Shown: positions 51,051 through 59,638 of the stretch, one piece after another | Numbering within the stretch: the first letter of the stretch is position 1 | Layout of the letters: each line of letters starts with the position of its first letter | Assembly (NCBI GenBank): GCA_031082125.1 | Contig: JAVHLM010000027.1 | Coordinates: 52,890 to 116,889 of the forward strand | Length of the DNA: 64,000 bases | Reading direction: 5' to 3' | Source: Candidatus Eremiobacterota bacterium | GTDB lineage: Bacteria; Vulcanimicrobiota; CADAWZ01; Ess09-12 | Notes under the pieces: model-generated | Told to the model about the DNA's origin: nothing | Database searches by the model: none | The model's input: only the letters and a program-made list of their open reading frames with translations | Translations under genes and position numbers: made by a program

Positions 51051-51080
51051 TTGACATTATATACGATAATATAGTATATT
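51051..51080 (+). promoter_or_regulatory. Sigma-70-type promoter
   Basis: A perfect TTGACA (51051-51056), an 18-base spacer, and TATATT (51075-51080). The ATG of the ATPase gene lies nine bases past the -10, so transcription should begin at or just before the start codon. The surrounding sequence is very AT-rich with repeated TATA elements. Confidence 0.7.
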
Positions 51081-51089
51081 ATAACAAGA

Positions 51090-52268
51090 ATGGATGAGTT
51101 GTTTTATCGGTACAATCCTTGGTGGGAGGCCCGGTACCAGACCGAGAGCTTCATAGAAAGACCCGCCCTTCTGGAGGCCATGAGAAAGCATCTCGGTACC
51201 GGGCGGATTGTCCTTCTTACCGGCCTGCGCCGCGTGGGGAAGACAACCCTCCTGAAGCTTTTTGTCAGGCATCTCATGGAAGAAGAGGGTATCAAGTCCG
51301 GAAGCCTCTTTTATATCAGTCTCGACGACTATCTTCTCTCCAGAAAGACAATCCTGGAGCTGGTCGATGACTTCAGGAAAGTCCGGAGACTCCGATTTGC
51401 GGAAAAGGCGTACCTTTTCCTCGATGAGGTGGCATACAAGGAGGATTTTGAAGTACAGCTCAAAAACCTCCAGGACAGCCAGAACCTTCAAATCTATGCT
51501 TCCTCTTCCAGCGCCTCTGTGCTGAGGGGGAAAAAGCCCTGGCTCACCGGCAGGAGCGTCATCCTGGAGGTGCTCCCGTTGGATTTCAATGAATATCTGC
51601 GGTTCAAGGGGATCAAGGTTGCCAGGAGCGATTCTCATCTGATTGAGGGATATTTTGAGGAATATCTGAATTCGGGCGGAATTCCGGAATATGTGCTGCG
51701 CCCGAACATCGAATACCTGAGAGAACTGGTGGACGACATCATATTCAAGGACATAGCGGCCTTTCACAATCTGCGGAATACGAGGATTCTCAAGGAGTTT
51801 TTCCTGCTTCTCATGGAGCGCGCCGGAAAAACGGCAAGTATCAACAAGATGGCCAGAATCATGAAGATTTCTCCCGACACCGCAAGGAGATATCTGGATA
51901 TGTTCGCCGATACTTATCTCATTCACCTTGTGGCGAGGTGGGGAAAAACCAATGAGAGGATTCTCTCGCCGAAGAAAGTATATGCTGCCGATCTCGGTAT
52001 CAGGACATTATTTACAGGCTTCCGGGACAAAGGCAGCCTGTTCGAGAATTATGTATATCTGAAGCTCAGGGGCCTCAATCCCTGCTATGTCTGTCAGGAA
52101 GGTAATGAAATAGATTTTCTTACAGAAAACAACGATCTCCTTGAAGTCAAGTACAAAGGCAGCCTTGGAGTGAGGCAGCGTGCGTTATTTGAAAGCTTCA
52201 AGGCGAGAGGGAAATATCTTATTCTCGGTAATGGAGGCCTGGAGGAGTACCTGGCACTCCCCTCCTGA
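51090..52268 (+). CDS. AAA ATPase with DUF4143 domain
   Basis: A 392-residue AAA_14/DUF4143 protein: Walker A TGLRRVGKTTLL, Walker B KAYLFLDEVAY, a sensor-like IYASSSSASVLRGK, a winged-helix region (INKMARIMKISPDTARRYLDM), and a C-terminal nuclease-fold end (CQEGNEIDFLTENNDLLEVKY). It is distant in sequence from the family member at 14726-15979, but the architecture is the same. No Shine-Dalgarno sequence is present and the promoter abuts the ATG, as in the first copy. Function unknown in this family. Confidence 0.93.
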   Translation: MDELFYRYNPWWEARYQTESFIERPALLEAMRKHLGTGRIVLLTGLRRVGKTTLLKLFVRHLMEEEGIKSGSLFYISLDDYLLSRKTILELVDDFRKVRRLRFAEKAYLFLDEVAYKEDFEVQLKNLQDSQNLQIYASSSSASVLRGKKPWLTGRSVILEVLPLDFNEYLRFKGIKVARSDSHLIEGYFEEYLNSGGIPEYVLRPNIEYLRELVDDIIFKDIAAFHNLRNTRILKEFFLLLMERAGKTASINKMARIMKISPDTARRYLDMFADTYLIHLVARWGKTNERILSPKKVYAADLGIRTLFTGFRDKGSLFENYVYLKLRGLNPCYVCQEGNEIDFLTENNDLLEVKYKGSLGVRQRALFESFKARGKYLILGNGGLEEYLALPS

Positions 52269-52469
52269 AGGCATGGCGGCAGCAGGAGTAATCGCGGCAG
52301 TTCTTGAAGGAATGGCAGCTCTCCGATATGATGAAAGCGCTCAAGACCCTGGGGAACAGTAAAGGGAATTATCGGCAGGCAGCCGCTCTATCAATGAAAA
52401 CATCGATCCCTCAAGCTTAATCAGCGCATCTTTTTGAGAGGGAGGGAAAAGGGAAAAGCCCGAGGAGTT

Positions 52470-53948
52470 ATGGATGCCGGGAGAATAATAGCTGAAAAGT
52501 ACAGAATCATCGAGATTCTTGGCAAGGGCTCTTATGGGACGGTGTACCTCGCCGAGGAAATCAGTCATCCGGGAATGCGGCGGGCTCTCAAGGAAATAGA
52601 GGAGTCCAGGATTCCCCCGGAGGATCGCAATCACCTGCTGGATTTATTAAGGCGGGAGGCAGAGCTGCTCACCCGCCTCAGGCATGCGGGCCTTCCCTCC
52701 GTAACGGATTTCTTTTCCACCGGTGATCGGCACTATCTTGTCATGGAATTCATTCCCGGAAAAAACCTGGAAGAAATCAAAGCATCAAGAAACGGCATTA
52801 TAGAGTGTGAAGGGGTCTTTAGATGGGCACTTCAGCTCGCCTCAATCCTCGAATACCTCCATAATCACAAGCCGGAGCCCGTTATATTCCGCGACCTCAA
52901 GCCGTCCAATATAATGCTTTCTTCGGCCACTTACATGATAATGCTCGTTGATTTTGGAATTGCCCGGTACTTCACTCCCGGAAAACTCAGAGATACCCAG
53001 TTTCTTGGAACGCCGGGCTTCTCTCCGCCGGAACAATACGGCTCAGGCCAGTCAGATCAGAGGACCGACATATATTCCTTCGGAGCCACCTTGTATTTCC
53101 TTCTGACAGATCAGGACATCGCCCGGTATGATTTCAAATTTCCCCCGATCACGCAAATAAATAAAGATGTTCCCCCTCTTTTCGGAAGGATTATCATGAA
53201 ATGCCTTTCCATCAACCCGGGAGAGCGCTATCAATCGATGACGGATATTCTGAAAGATATGAGGAGAATTACTTTTGAGGCACACTCACCCGATTATCTC
53301 AAAGAAACAGATAAAGAGAAGGAAGCATTGAGCAGAGTGCTTTCAAAGTTCTCTTTATCTTTTTATCCTCATGGTCTTTTTGCTGATGCCACTCCGCTTG
53401 ATGATCTGGAAAGAATCGGCATCTTTTCAACGGCGGAGTTTTCAGGCCTGTTCGTCGATTGTTTCAGAAAAACTGGAGATGTAGTGATGTGCCAGACTGT
53501 TGCAATAGTAACCCTGGAGGGAGTGAATTTCCCGAGATTCCTTATGCGGGGCGAATCAATAATGGATATTAATGTTTTCGGGGAGGATCTTGATATCGAT
53601 TTCAAGGAGAGCCCACGTTTTTCAAAGAGCTTTTATGTCACAGGCCCTGACCGAAAAGCCGTCGAGAGTTTTTTTCGCCCTGAAATCGTAGAGGCATTTT
53701 CAGAGAATCCGATGAAAAACCTCGTCAAGCTCTCTTTCAATATGCTGCCGGGAGCATACTGGATTGTGGAAGCAAAAGGCCCGGACATCGTCTTTTATTG
53801 TGCCGGAGTACAAGTCCCGACAAATTCGCTTGAGAAGTTTGCTGAATATGCCCGGAAGGTTCTGCTCCCCTTCGTAAACAAAGGAATACAGTCCCGGCCT
53901 GGTATCTGGCCGCTTGAAGCCGGGCATCGATATGAAGCTGAATTATGA
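52470..53948 (+). CDS. Ser/Thr protein kinase C with unknown C-terminal domain
   Basis: A 492-residue Hanks-type kinase. Glycine loop GKGSYGTVY from residue 18, K41, FRDLKPSN (D142, N147) and DFG (D161) match kinases A and B position for position. Residues about 290-480 form the shared unknown C-terminal domain (FSTAEFSGLFVD, FLMRGESIMDIN, DIDFKESPRFSKSFY, PEIVEAFSENPMK). No membrane segment. ATG 52470 follows GAGGAG; the frame from 52434 is not needed. It follows the ATPase gene by 200 bases on the same strand but may have its own promoter. Substrates unknown. Confidence 0.93.
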   Translation: MDAGRIIAEKYRIIEILGKGSYGTVYLAEEISHPGMRRALKEIEESRIPPEDRNHLLDLLRREAELLTRLRHAGLPSVTDFFSTGDRHYLVMEFIPGKNLEEIKASRNGIIECEGVFRWALQLASILEYLHNHKPEPVIFRDLKPSNIMLSSATYMIMLVDFGIARYFTPGKLRDTQFLGTPGFSPPEQYGSGQSDQRTDIYSFGATLYFLLTDQDIARYDFKFPPITQINKDVPPLFGRIIMKCLSINPGERYQSMTDILKDMRRITFEAHSPDYLKETDKEKEALSRVLSKFSLSFYPHGLFADATPLDDLERIGIFSTAEFSGLFVDCFRKTGDVVMCQTVAIVTLEGVNFPRFLMRGESIMDINVFGEDLDIDFKESPRFSKSFYVTGPDRKAVESFFRPEIVEAFSENPMKNLVKLSFNMLPGAYWIVEAKGPDIVFYCAGVQVPTNSLEKFAEYARKVLLPFVNKGIQSRPGIWPLEAGHRYEAEL

Positions 53949-54114
53949 AGCGGCTCAGTTATTTGATGAGAGCACGGCTTGCATGCCTCAGGATGCCGCA
54001 TCCATATGACCCCGGCATAGAATGTCACTCCCTGTGAAACTCTCCCCTGCACTCCTTTTATAGCAGCTCTCGTATGATCAGGCACAGAAACGAGCAGCAT
54101 TGGTCTCCCTGCCG

Positions 54115-54163
54115 CCCCCCCCTCTTCAGAACCGGAATCGAGAGGCCAGGGGAATTCTCCCGG
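54115..54163 (+). repeat. R2 REP-like repeat
   Basis: CCCCTCTTCAGAACCGG, GAATCGAGAGG and CCAGGGGAATTCTCCCGG, nearly identical to the copy at 46472. It lies about 165 bases past kinase C and 200 bases ahead of the nuclease gene. The rest of the 53949-54362 gap is AT-rich and carries a TATAATTATGG -10-like sequence and a hairpin (TTTCCGGCA and TGCCGGGAAA) before ATG 54363. Confidence 0.75.
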
Positions 54164-54362
54164 CAAACAGAAATTGTCTGTTCTCTGTGCCTCCATGCTC
54201 CATCGCTTTCTCCGCTTCGTGCAAATACCGCGCCACAGTGTTCACATTCTTTTCACACAAAAGCCATTTTTTCTTACCTTTTCTCAACATTACGGCAATC
54301 TCTCCCCGCTATAATTATGGTCAGGATGAATTTCCGGCAGTGCCGGGAAAGGCGGTGAAGCC

Positions 54363-55319
54363 ATGGACTCAAGGGAAATCAGAGAGCTGACCACCATAAG
54401 CCTCAGGAATGACATCATCTTCAAGTATGTCTTCGGCCACGAGAAGAACGAGAAGATCCTGAGGTCCCTTCTCAACGCGATCCTGCATCTTGAGGGCGAT
54501 CAAAGGATCATATCCCTCACGTTCCTGAACCCGGCCAATCTCAAGGAATATCTCGACGACAAGTTCAGCACTCTTGACGTGAAGGCCTCAGACGAGACAG
54601 GGAAGCGCTATAACATCGAGATGCAGGTGAGAACCTACCGCTCATATATCGCGAGGGTCATCTACTACCACGACAGACTCTTTACCGGTGATATTGAAGA
54701 GGGCGGAGCTTACGATAACCTCATGAAGTCCATATCCATATCGATTCTGAACTTTCGGCTTTTCAGGGAGGAAGGGGATTTACACACCATTTACCGGTAT
54801 GCTAATATTAAATCAAAGAGGGAGCTCACGGACCTGAAAGAGCTTCACTTCATCGAGCTTCCTAAGTTCAGGAAGGAGAAGCCGAGGTACCTTCGGACCC
54901 GGTTCGAGAAGTGGCTCCATGTGCTGAAGTTTGGCGAGCACTATGCCTTTGACCCCGGGAAGGTTCCCGAAGTGCTGAAGAACGAGGAGGAGATTCTGAT
55001 GGCTATGAGGGAGATGAAAAAGGCGTCATCGGACAGAATGGTGAGAGAGATGATGGAGGTCCGCGAGAAGGCTCTTCTTGACGAGGCCACGCTGCGTATC
55101 GAAGGTGAGAGGGAGGCCATGGAACGGGGCATGGCTCAGGGCATGGCTCAGGGCATGGCTCAGGGTATCAAGCAGGGCAGAGAAGAGGGCAGAGAAGAGG
55201 GCCGCATGGAGCAGGTCTGTGAAATTGCGCTCAGGATGAGGAAGCAAGGTTTTGATTCCCGTACCATAGCCGATCTCACGGGCCTCTCTGCCGATGAGCT
55301 GGAAAAGCTCAGCTCCTGA
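54363..55319 (+). CDS. Rpn-type PD-(D/E)XK nuclease/transposase family
   Basis: A 318-residue protein of the Rpn/PDDEXK_2 family, linked to recombination-promoting nucleases. N-terminal LRNDIIFKYVFGHEKN and FLNPANLKEYLDDKFSTLDVKASDETGKRYNIEMQV hold the D...(E)xQ nuclease site (D and E in LDVKA and NIEMQ). The C-terminal third is helical, with perfect tandem repeats (GMAQ three times, GREE twice) in codons 255-280, then a predicted helix-turn-helix-like end. Its leader is shared with the remnant at 46521. ATG 54363 follows GGCGGTGAAGCC. These genes occur in many copies per genome in several phyla. Confidence 0.9.
   Translation: MDSREIRELTTISLRNDIIFKYVFGHEKNEKILRSLLNAILHLEGDQRIISLTFLNPANLKEYLDDKFSTLDVKASDETGKRYNIEMQVRTYRSYIARVIYYHDRLFTGDIEEGGAYDNLMKSISISILNFRLFREEGDLHTIYRYANIKSKRELTDLKELHFIELPKFRKEKPRYLRTRFEKWLHVLKFGEHYAFDPGKVPEVLKNEEEILMAMREMKKASSDRMVREMMEVREKALLDEATLRIEGEREAMERGMAQGMAQGMAQGIKQGREEGREEGRMEQVCEIALRMRKQGFDSRTIADLTGLSADELEKLSS
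55128..55199 (+). repeat. In-frame tandem repeats within the nuclease gene
   Basis: Three identical 12-base units (GGCATGGCTCAG) at 55128-55163, a variant at 55164, then two copies of GGCAGAGAAGAG at 55176-55199. Each unit is four codons, so copy-number changes keep the frame. Confidence 0.9.
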
Positions 55320-55393
55320 CGGGCCTCATCGCCTCCTCCCGGATCTTACTCCGCTCTGCGATAGTATAAAGGGGCAGTCTCCGCGGAATTCTT

Positions 55394-55424
55394 CGGAATC
55401 GAGAGGCCAGGGGAATTCTCCCGG
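55394..55424 (+). repeat. R2 REP-like repeat, short copy
   Basis: CGGAATCGAGAGG followed by CCAGGGGAATTCTCCCGG; the 5' part (CCTCCTCTTCAG) is missing. It lies about 75 bases past the nuclease gene. Confidence 0.7.
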
Positions 55425-55494
55425 GCACCATGAGCTGGTATAACTCCCTTCAAGGGGTGATGGGATGGGAAACAGACCCGCTTGTGTGCCGCGC

Positions 55495-55529
55495 CTATGG
55501 AGGCCGGGGGCAGCTGTAATCAAACTTCC
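55495..55529 (+). repeat. R1 dispersed element, copy 5, leader only
   Basis: TATGGAGGCCGGGGGCAGCT then GTAATCAAACTTCC; it matches the leader part of R1, but no -35/-10 remains upstream. It lies directly before the damaged metalloprotease gene. Confidence 0.65.
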
Positions 55530-55533
55530 CCGC

Positions 55534-56745
55534 ATGCAAAAGGAGCAGAAGACCTTTATACGATTCGCCGCACAGTCACCCATTCAGGCTACGGTGTATG
55601 AATGTGAGCGGCTGCGCTGTAATCTCTGCGGCTCCAACTCATCGCTGCGGTGGGGCGATCATATATTCGCAGCCTTTTCTTTGGTAAATAATGAAAACGC
55701 ATTTGTAGCACCCTTTAATTTCTATCCCCGGAGTCAGATTCCCGATTCAAACGAGCTTGACATTGTCTACTGCGGCTGCTGTTTTGACACAGGCCTTCTT
55801 CCCCTGGGCGGGGATGGAAACTGTGCGACAGTCAATGATATTGAAGGGATTCTTGCCCATGAAACACAACATATTATGCGCTGGCTGAGAAAAGTGTACG
55901 AATCCGGCCACCCTTATTTTCCAAGCTCACAATTCGATACACTTGTTCTTGATGCTCCTCTTAACGAGGGTCTCTCCATGTATTTAGAGTGCATGGTCAA
56001 TCGAGGTTTTCTCTTCGGCGATGTTTTCTCCAAGGAGTTGAGGATTTATGACCTGCGAAATATTCTCTCAAGGAGTTATCGAGGCTCAATTTTTGGGGGA
56101 AACAATAATCCCGGTCTATATTCCTGTGGATTACTGCTGATGTTCTGGCTTGCGGACCATTACGGTCTGGAAGATCTGGCAAAACTGGAGCTGCCCAATG
56201 GAAAACTTGCACAGCAGAGCCTGGAAGATGTCACCGGGGAGGTCAACAGGAATACCTTTATGAAGTTCTCGATGGCACAGGCTCTCTCGGCAGAGACAGG
56301 AATTAATCCGGAATATCACTTTACCTCAATAGACCTCTCGGGTGCTATCGTTTATTACCGCCATTGGGAAAAGAACTACGGGCTGTTCCCTGCCGCAAGC
56401 ACCATATCCACATATGATTCCTGGCTTGGCTGGGATATTACGAATGCCGGCCCCTGTGACATGAACCAATACTCTGTCCGAGAATGGGCTGTCAACCACC
56501 TGAGGTTCTATAATGGAGCGGGTAACACACTCACCATTCCTCTGGCAGGATTAATTCCCGATCCTGACGCAGGAGGAGAATTCTTTGTGAAGGTTCTCAT
56601 CAAGTAGTCGTCCCTCAATCCTACGGTCGTCGTGGGAACAGGCTCCGCGGGCATCAACAACTTCATCAGCCCCTTGTCGTCAACAGGGACCGGTATCATT
56701 GCGGCTCCCTCCTCCTCTGGAGTGTTTCAGGCTCTGAGCGCTTGA
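55534..56745 (+). pseudogene. M30-like zinc metalloprotease, 5' truncated and interrupted by amber stop
   Basis: Residues about 100-150 carry LAHETQHIMRWL, the HExxH zinc motif, and downstream NEGLSMYLECMV, the Glu-containing motif seen in M30/hyicolysin-type peptidases. The N-terminal end lacks the signal peptide expected for this family, and an R1 copy sits right at the truncated start. The frame stops at TAG 56605, but continues in the same frame for 46 more codons (SSLNPTVVVGTGSAGINN and onward) to TGA 56743. I therefore regard the gene as decayed; readthrough of the amber codon is a less likely alternative. Confidence 0.68.
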
Positions 56746-56753
56746 AAGGATGC

Positions 56754-56782
56754 TTGAAATGTGTTTCTTTGCATGGTATAAT
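56754..56782 (+). promoter_or_regulatory. Strong promoter with extended -10
   Basis: TTGAAA (56754-56759), a 17-base spacer, a perfect TATAAT (56777-56782) preceded by TGG. It drives the lipoprotein gene starting at 56820, leaving a leader of about 30 bases with GGTGGGGG. Confidence 0.78.
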
Positions 56783-56819
56783 CTTGGGAACACTAATGGT
56801 TTTCTGAAGGTGGGGGATT

Positions 56820-57404
56820 ATGAGGCTGAATCATTCATTCGCTTTTCGCTGCTTTCCTTTCCTGCTCGCTTTCGTCCTTGCGGTAGCTCTTTCCGGGGGC
56901 TGCGGCTCCGGAGCATCGGGGGGAGCCGGAGGATGGCCGGGAGGAGGGAACAAGGGAGCGAAGCTCGTCATAACCCTTCCCTTTCCCCAGAAGAGCGACA
57001 GGGGTGTCCTGAAAATAGAGGGAAGCCTCCGGGGAGACTCCACCCGCTGCCTGCTGCGCGAGATACCTGCAGGTACAGTCTATTTCGCCATCTATATCTC
57101 TGAGCGGGGTACCACAGAGAATGCCGTGCCTCCTCTGCGGGTTGACAGGCCGGCTTCCGGGGCTGCCGCAACGGCGGTCATTGAGAATGTTCCCCTGGGA
57201 TGGAAGACAATCAGGATCCTGGCGGGCAGCGCCTCAGACGAGGCCCTTGCCGAAGCAGCCTTTGACATAGATGTGATCGCCGGCAACAACCCCGAGATCA
57301 CCATGGCGCTCACGCCCACCATGTCCCCGCTCCCCTCGCCGTCACCAATGCCCGCGCCGACGCTCTCTCCCTCGCCCTCGACGGGAGCGGCTTCCCATGC
57401 ATAG
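56820..57404 (+). CDS. Small lipoprotein
   Basis: A 194-residue protein with a signal peptide ending in a lipobox-like LSGGC near residue 28, so it is probably acylated and attached to a membrane. A beta-rich middle domain (AKLVITLPFPQKSDRGVLKIEGSL, AGTVYFAIYISERG) is followed by a Pro/Ser/Met-rich C-terminal tail (SPLPSPSPMPAPTLSPSPS), which may cross or line the wall. GGTGGGGGATT precedes ATG 56820 and a strong promoter lies just upstream. No family match. Confidence 0.75.
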   Translation: MRLNHSFAFRCFPFLLAFVLAVALSGGCGSGASGGAGGWPGGGNKGAKLVITLPFPQKSDRGVLKIEGSLRGDSTRCLLREIPAGTVYFAIYISERGTTENAVPPLRVDRPASGAAATAVIENVPLGWKTIRILAGSASDEALAEAAFDIDVIAGNNPEITMALTPTMSPLPSPSPMPAPTLSPSPSTGAASHA

Positions 57405-57551
57405 CCTTCCATGACTTCACTGCCAAGGTGCTGAGATTTGCCCGTTACTCTGAGTGAGGGACAGGAACCGGGGAAAGAGGGTTTTTCCGGCACTGCAGAT
57501 AATCCCCCGGAACGAGCCCCCCGGACAACCCGTCGTGAAGGAGAGAAGACC

Positions 57552-59570
57552 ATGAAGAAAAGAACCGCGGCACTGATGCTTGTTATCTCGATGAGCCTCT
57601 GCCTGGCAGCGGCCTGCAGAGCTGAAAGCGCTGAAAGTCCCGCAAATGACCCTTATCAGAAGGCAAAGGTCGCCGCCCGCGAGACCCTGTGGAAAGCGAT
57701 AACCAACGGGCAGGGAAGCGGCGCCACGGTGGCCGTGATGGACAACGGGGAGATCGTCTATTCTGAAGGCATCGGGGTCAGGGACAGGGCGCAGAACAGC
57801 CCCGTGGACCGTCACACCCGCTTCAATATCGGCTCCACCAGCAAGATGTTCGTCTGCACCGCCGTGCTGCTCCTTGTGGACGAAGGAAAGGTGGGCCTCG
57901 ACGAGAAAGTCACCCGCTATATTCCCGGGTTCACGATGAAGGATGAGCGGTATAAGGATATCACCGTGAGGATGCTCTTCAACCATTCCTCGGGCCTCCC
58001 GGGCTCGACATTCTATTTCAGCTACCGCCCCTCTCACGACATGCACGAGATCCTGCTGAAAACCCTTGCCGACGCCTCACTGAAGCACAGGCCCGGCGCC
58101 ATGTCGATGTACTGCAACGACGCCTTTACCCTCGCCGAGATCATCGTGGAAAAAGTCTCCGGCAGAAAGTACCTCAAGTTTCTCCAGGAGCGCATTTTCA
58201 CCCCCCTCGGCATGCACGACACGGGGGCGAGCATCGGCGAATATAAGGGCGCCGACAGGGCAGAATACTACGACGCGAAGACCGGGAAAAAATACCCCCC
58301 CGAGGTGGTCACCGTCTATGCCGCAGGCGGCCTCTCCTCGACGGCCGAGGACCTCTGCCGCTTCGGCAGCAGCTTTACCGCGAAAGGCAGCAGGATCCTG
58401 TCGGAAGCTTCCCTCAGGGAGATCAGGAGCACACAGCCGACGCACTTCTCCGGTAGGCTGAAATCCCGGCAGATGATGAGCGAGCTCGGCTGGGAATATA
58501 CCAGGCTTCACCCCTTCGACAGGAAAGGGATCCAGGTGATGGGCAAGGGCGGCAACACCATGTGCTACTCGACCAACCTGCAGATAGTGCCTGACCAGGG
58601 AATCGTCATCGGCCTCTCCCTGTCGGGCCATGCAAATGGCGAGGCGCTGACCCGCCCGATTCTGGACGCCGTCATGGAGGAGAAGCAGCTCGTGGAGCCC
58701 GAAACGAAGCGCGCCTCAAAGCCGCCGTCTCCGCAGCAGATCCCCCCGGAGCTTTCGAAATATGCCGGCTTCTATGCGGACGAGGACAAAGTGGTGAAAC
58801 TGATCATTGACCGCAAGGGGAGAAAGATTGACCTCTGCCTTCCTGCCGCAGAAAAAAAAGCGGGCGCGCCATGGAGCGAGCCTCTCTTATCCTTTATCTA
58901 CCACGACGGGTATCTGTACAACACCGAAAATGAGCTTCAGTGCTATCTGACCACGATAGAGGGGAAGCGCTACCTTGCCCGCCACAGGATTCCCTCCTAC
59001 GGCGTCGATATGCTGCTCTTCCAGAAGCTCGAGCCTGTGAAGAGGCCCAAAGCTCTCAAAGCGCCCGTGGACGGCAAAATCTGGCTGATGCGGAATGTGA
59101 GGCCTTACGTGCAGGCCGGCACGGTGGGGCTGATCACCTCGGCGCTGTACAAGGATTTTCCGGGATACGCGGACTTCTGCGGCATCAAGAAGATAGAGGG
59201 CCCCGGATCTGCGGCCATCGCGGCGACGTGCTTCCGGGATCAGACGGCAGTCGCCCTGATGAACCGCAATGGCGAATGGTGGGCCAGAGCCGGCATGTAC
59301 CTCCTCTCGGAGGCTGATCGGGCGAAAAAGGCCGCACGCGGGGTGAACACGGTGACCATAGGAGCCGATGGCTATAACGAGTGGCTCAATGTGGCGAAAG
59401 GCGCCATACTGAGCTTTGAAAAGCCTGAAGAGGGGAGAGTCATCGTGGTGAGCGACGACAAGGTCCTCTTTGACAGCGTCGTTGACCGCGACGAGCTCTA
59501 CGCGCCGGAAGGGAGCTTCGTCTTCTGCGCCGCCCCTCCCGGCGGGATCTTTAAAATCAGAGCCAGATAG
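57552..59570 (+). CDS. Beta-lactamase-fold serine hydrolase (class C-type)
   Basis: A 672-residue exported protein. The N-terminal signal ends in AAAC near residue 22, so it may be lipidated. Residues about 45-400 are a PF00144-type serine hydrolase: SxxK as STSK (S95, K98), a YxN-type motif in MSMYCNDA near residue 186, and a KTG-like GKGGN near 335. Family members include beta-lactamases, DD-peptidases and esterases. The C-terminal 270 residues are beta-rich (YAGFYADEDKVVKLIIDRKG) as in related lipid or peptide hydrolases. ATG 57552 follows GGAGAGAAG. Substrate unknown; a cell-wall role is plausible. Confidence 0.88.
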   Translation: MKKRTAALMLVISMSLCLAAACRAESAESPANDPYQKAKVAARETLWKAITNGQGSGATVAVMDNGEIVYSEGIGVRDRAQNSPVDRHTRFNIGSTSKMFVCTAVLLLVDEGKVGLDEKVTRYIPGFTMKDERYKDITVRMLFNHSSGLPGSTFYFSYRPSHDMHEILLKTLADASLKHRPGAMSMYCNDAFTLAEIIVEKVSGRKYLKFLQERIFTPLGMHDTGASIGEYKGADRAEYYDAKTGKKYPPEVVTVYAAGGLSSTAEDLCRFGSSFTAKGSRILSEASLREIRSTQPTHFSGRLKSRQMMSELGWEYTRLHPFDRKGIQVMGKGGNTMCYSTNLQIVPDQGIVIGLSLSGHANGEALTRPILDAVMEEKQLVEPETKRASKPPSPQQIPPELSKYAGFYADEDKVVKLIIDRKGRKIDLCLPAAEKKAGAPWSEPLLSFIYHDGYLYNTENELQCYLTTIEGKRYLARHRIPSYGVDMLLFQKLEPVKRPKALKAPVDGKIWLMRNVRPYVQAGTVGLITSALYKDFPGYADFCGIKKIEGPGSAAIAATCFRDQTAVALMNRNGEWWARAGMYLLSEADRAKKAARGVNTVTIGADGYNEWLNVAKGAILSFEKPEEGRVIVVSDDKVLFDSVVDRDELYAPEGSFVFCAAPPGGIFKIRAR

Positions 59571-59579
59571 AGGGAACCA

Positions 59580-59603
59580 GCGGTCTCCGTTGCCGGAGAC
59601 CGC
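59580..59603. terminator. Bidirectional hairpin between convergent genes
   Basis: GCGGTCTCCG, a four-base loop TTGC, then CGGAGACCGC: a perfect 10-bp stem lying between two convergent stop codons. No T-run follows, so it may end transcription weakly or protect transcript ends. A second stem (GGGAGC with GCTCCC) lies at about 59613-59636. Confidence 0.6.
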
Positions 59604-59638
59604 CTGTCTCACCGGGAGCCTTCTCCGGCGCTCCCCTG

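Noticed and set aside
57417..58046. 209-codon minus-strand frame
   Set aside because: Antisense of the serine hydrolase gene, which has SxxK and a signal peptide.
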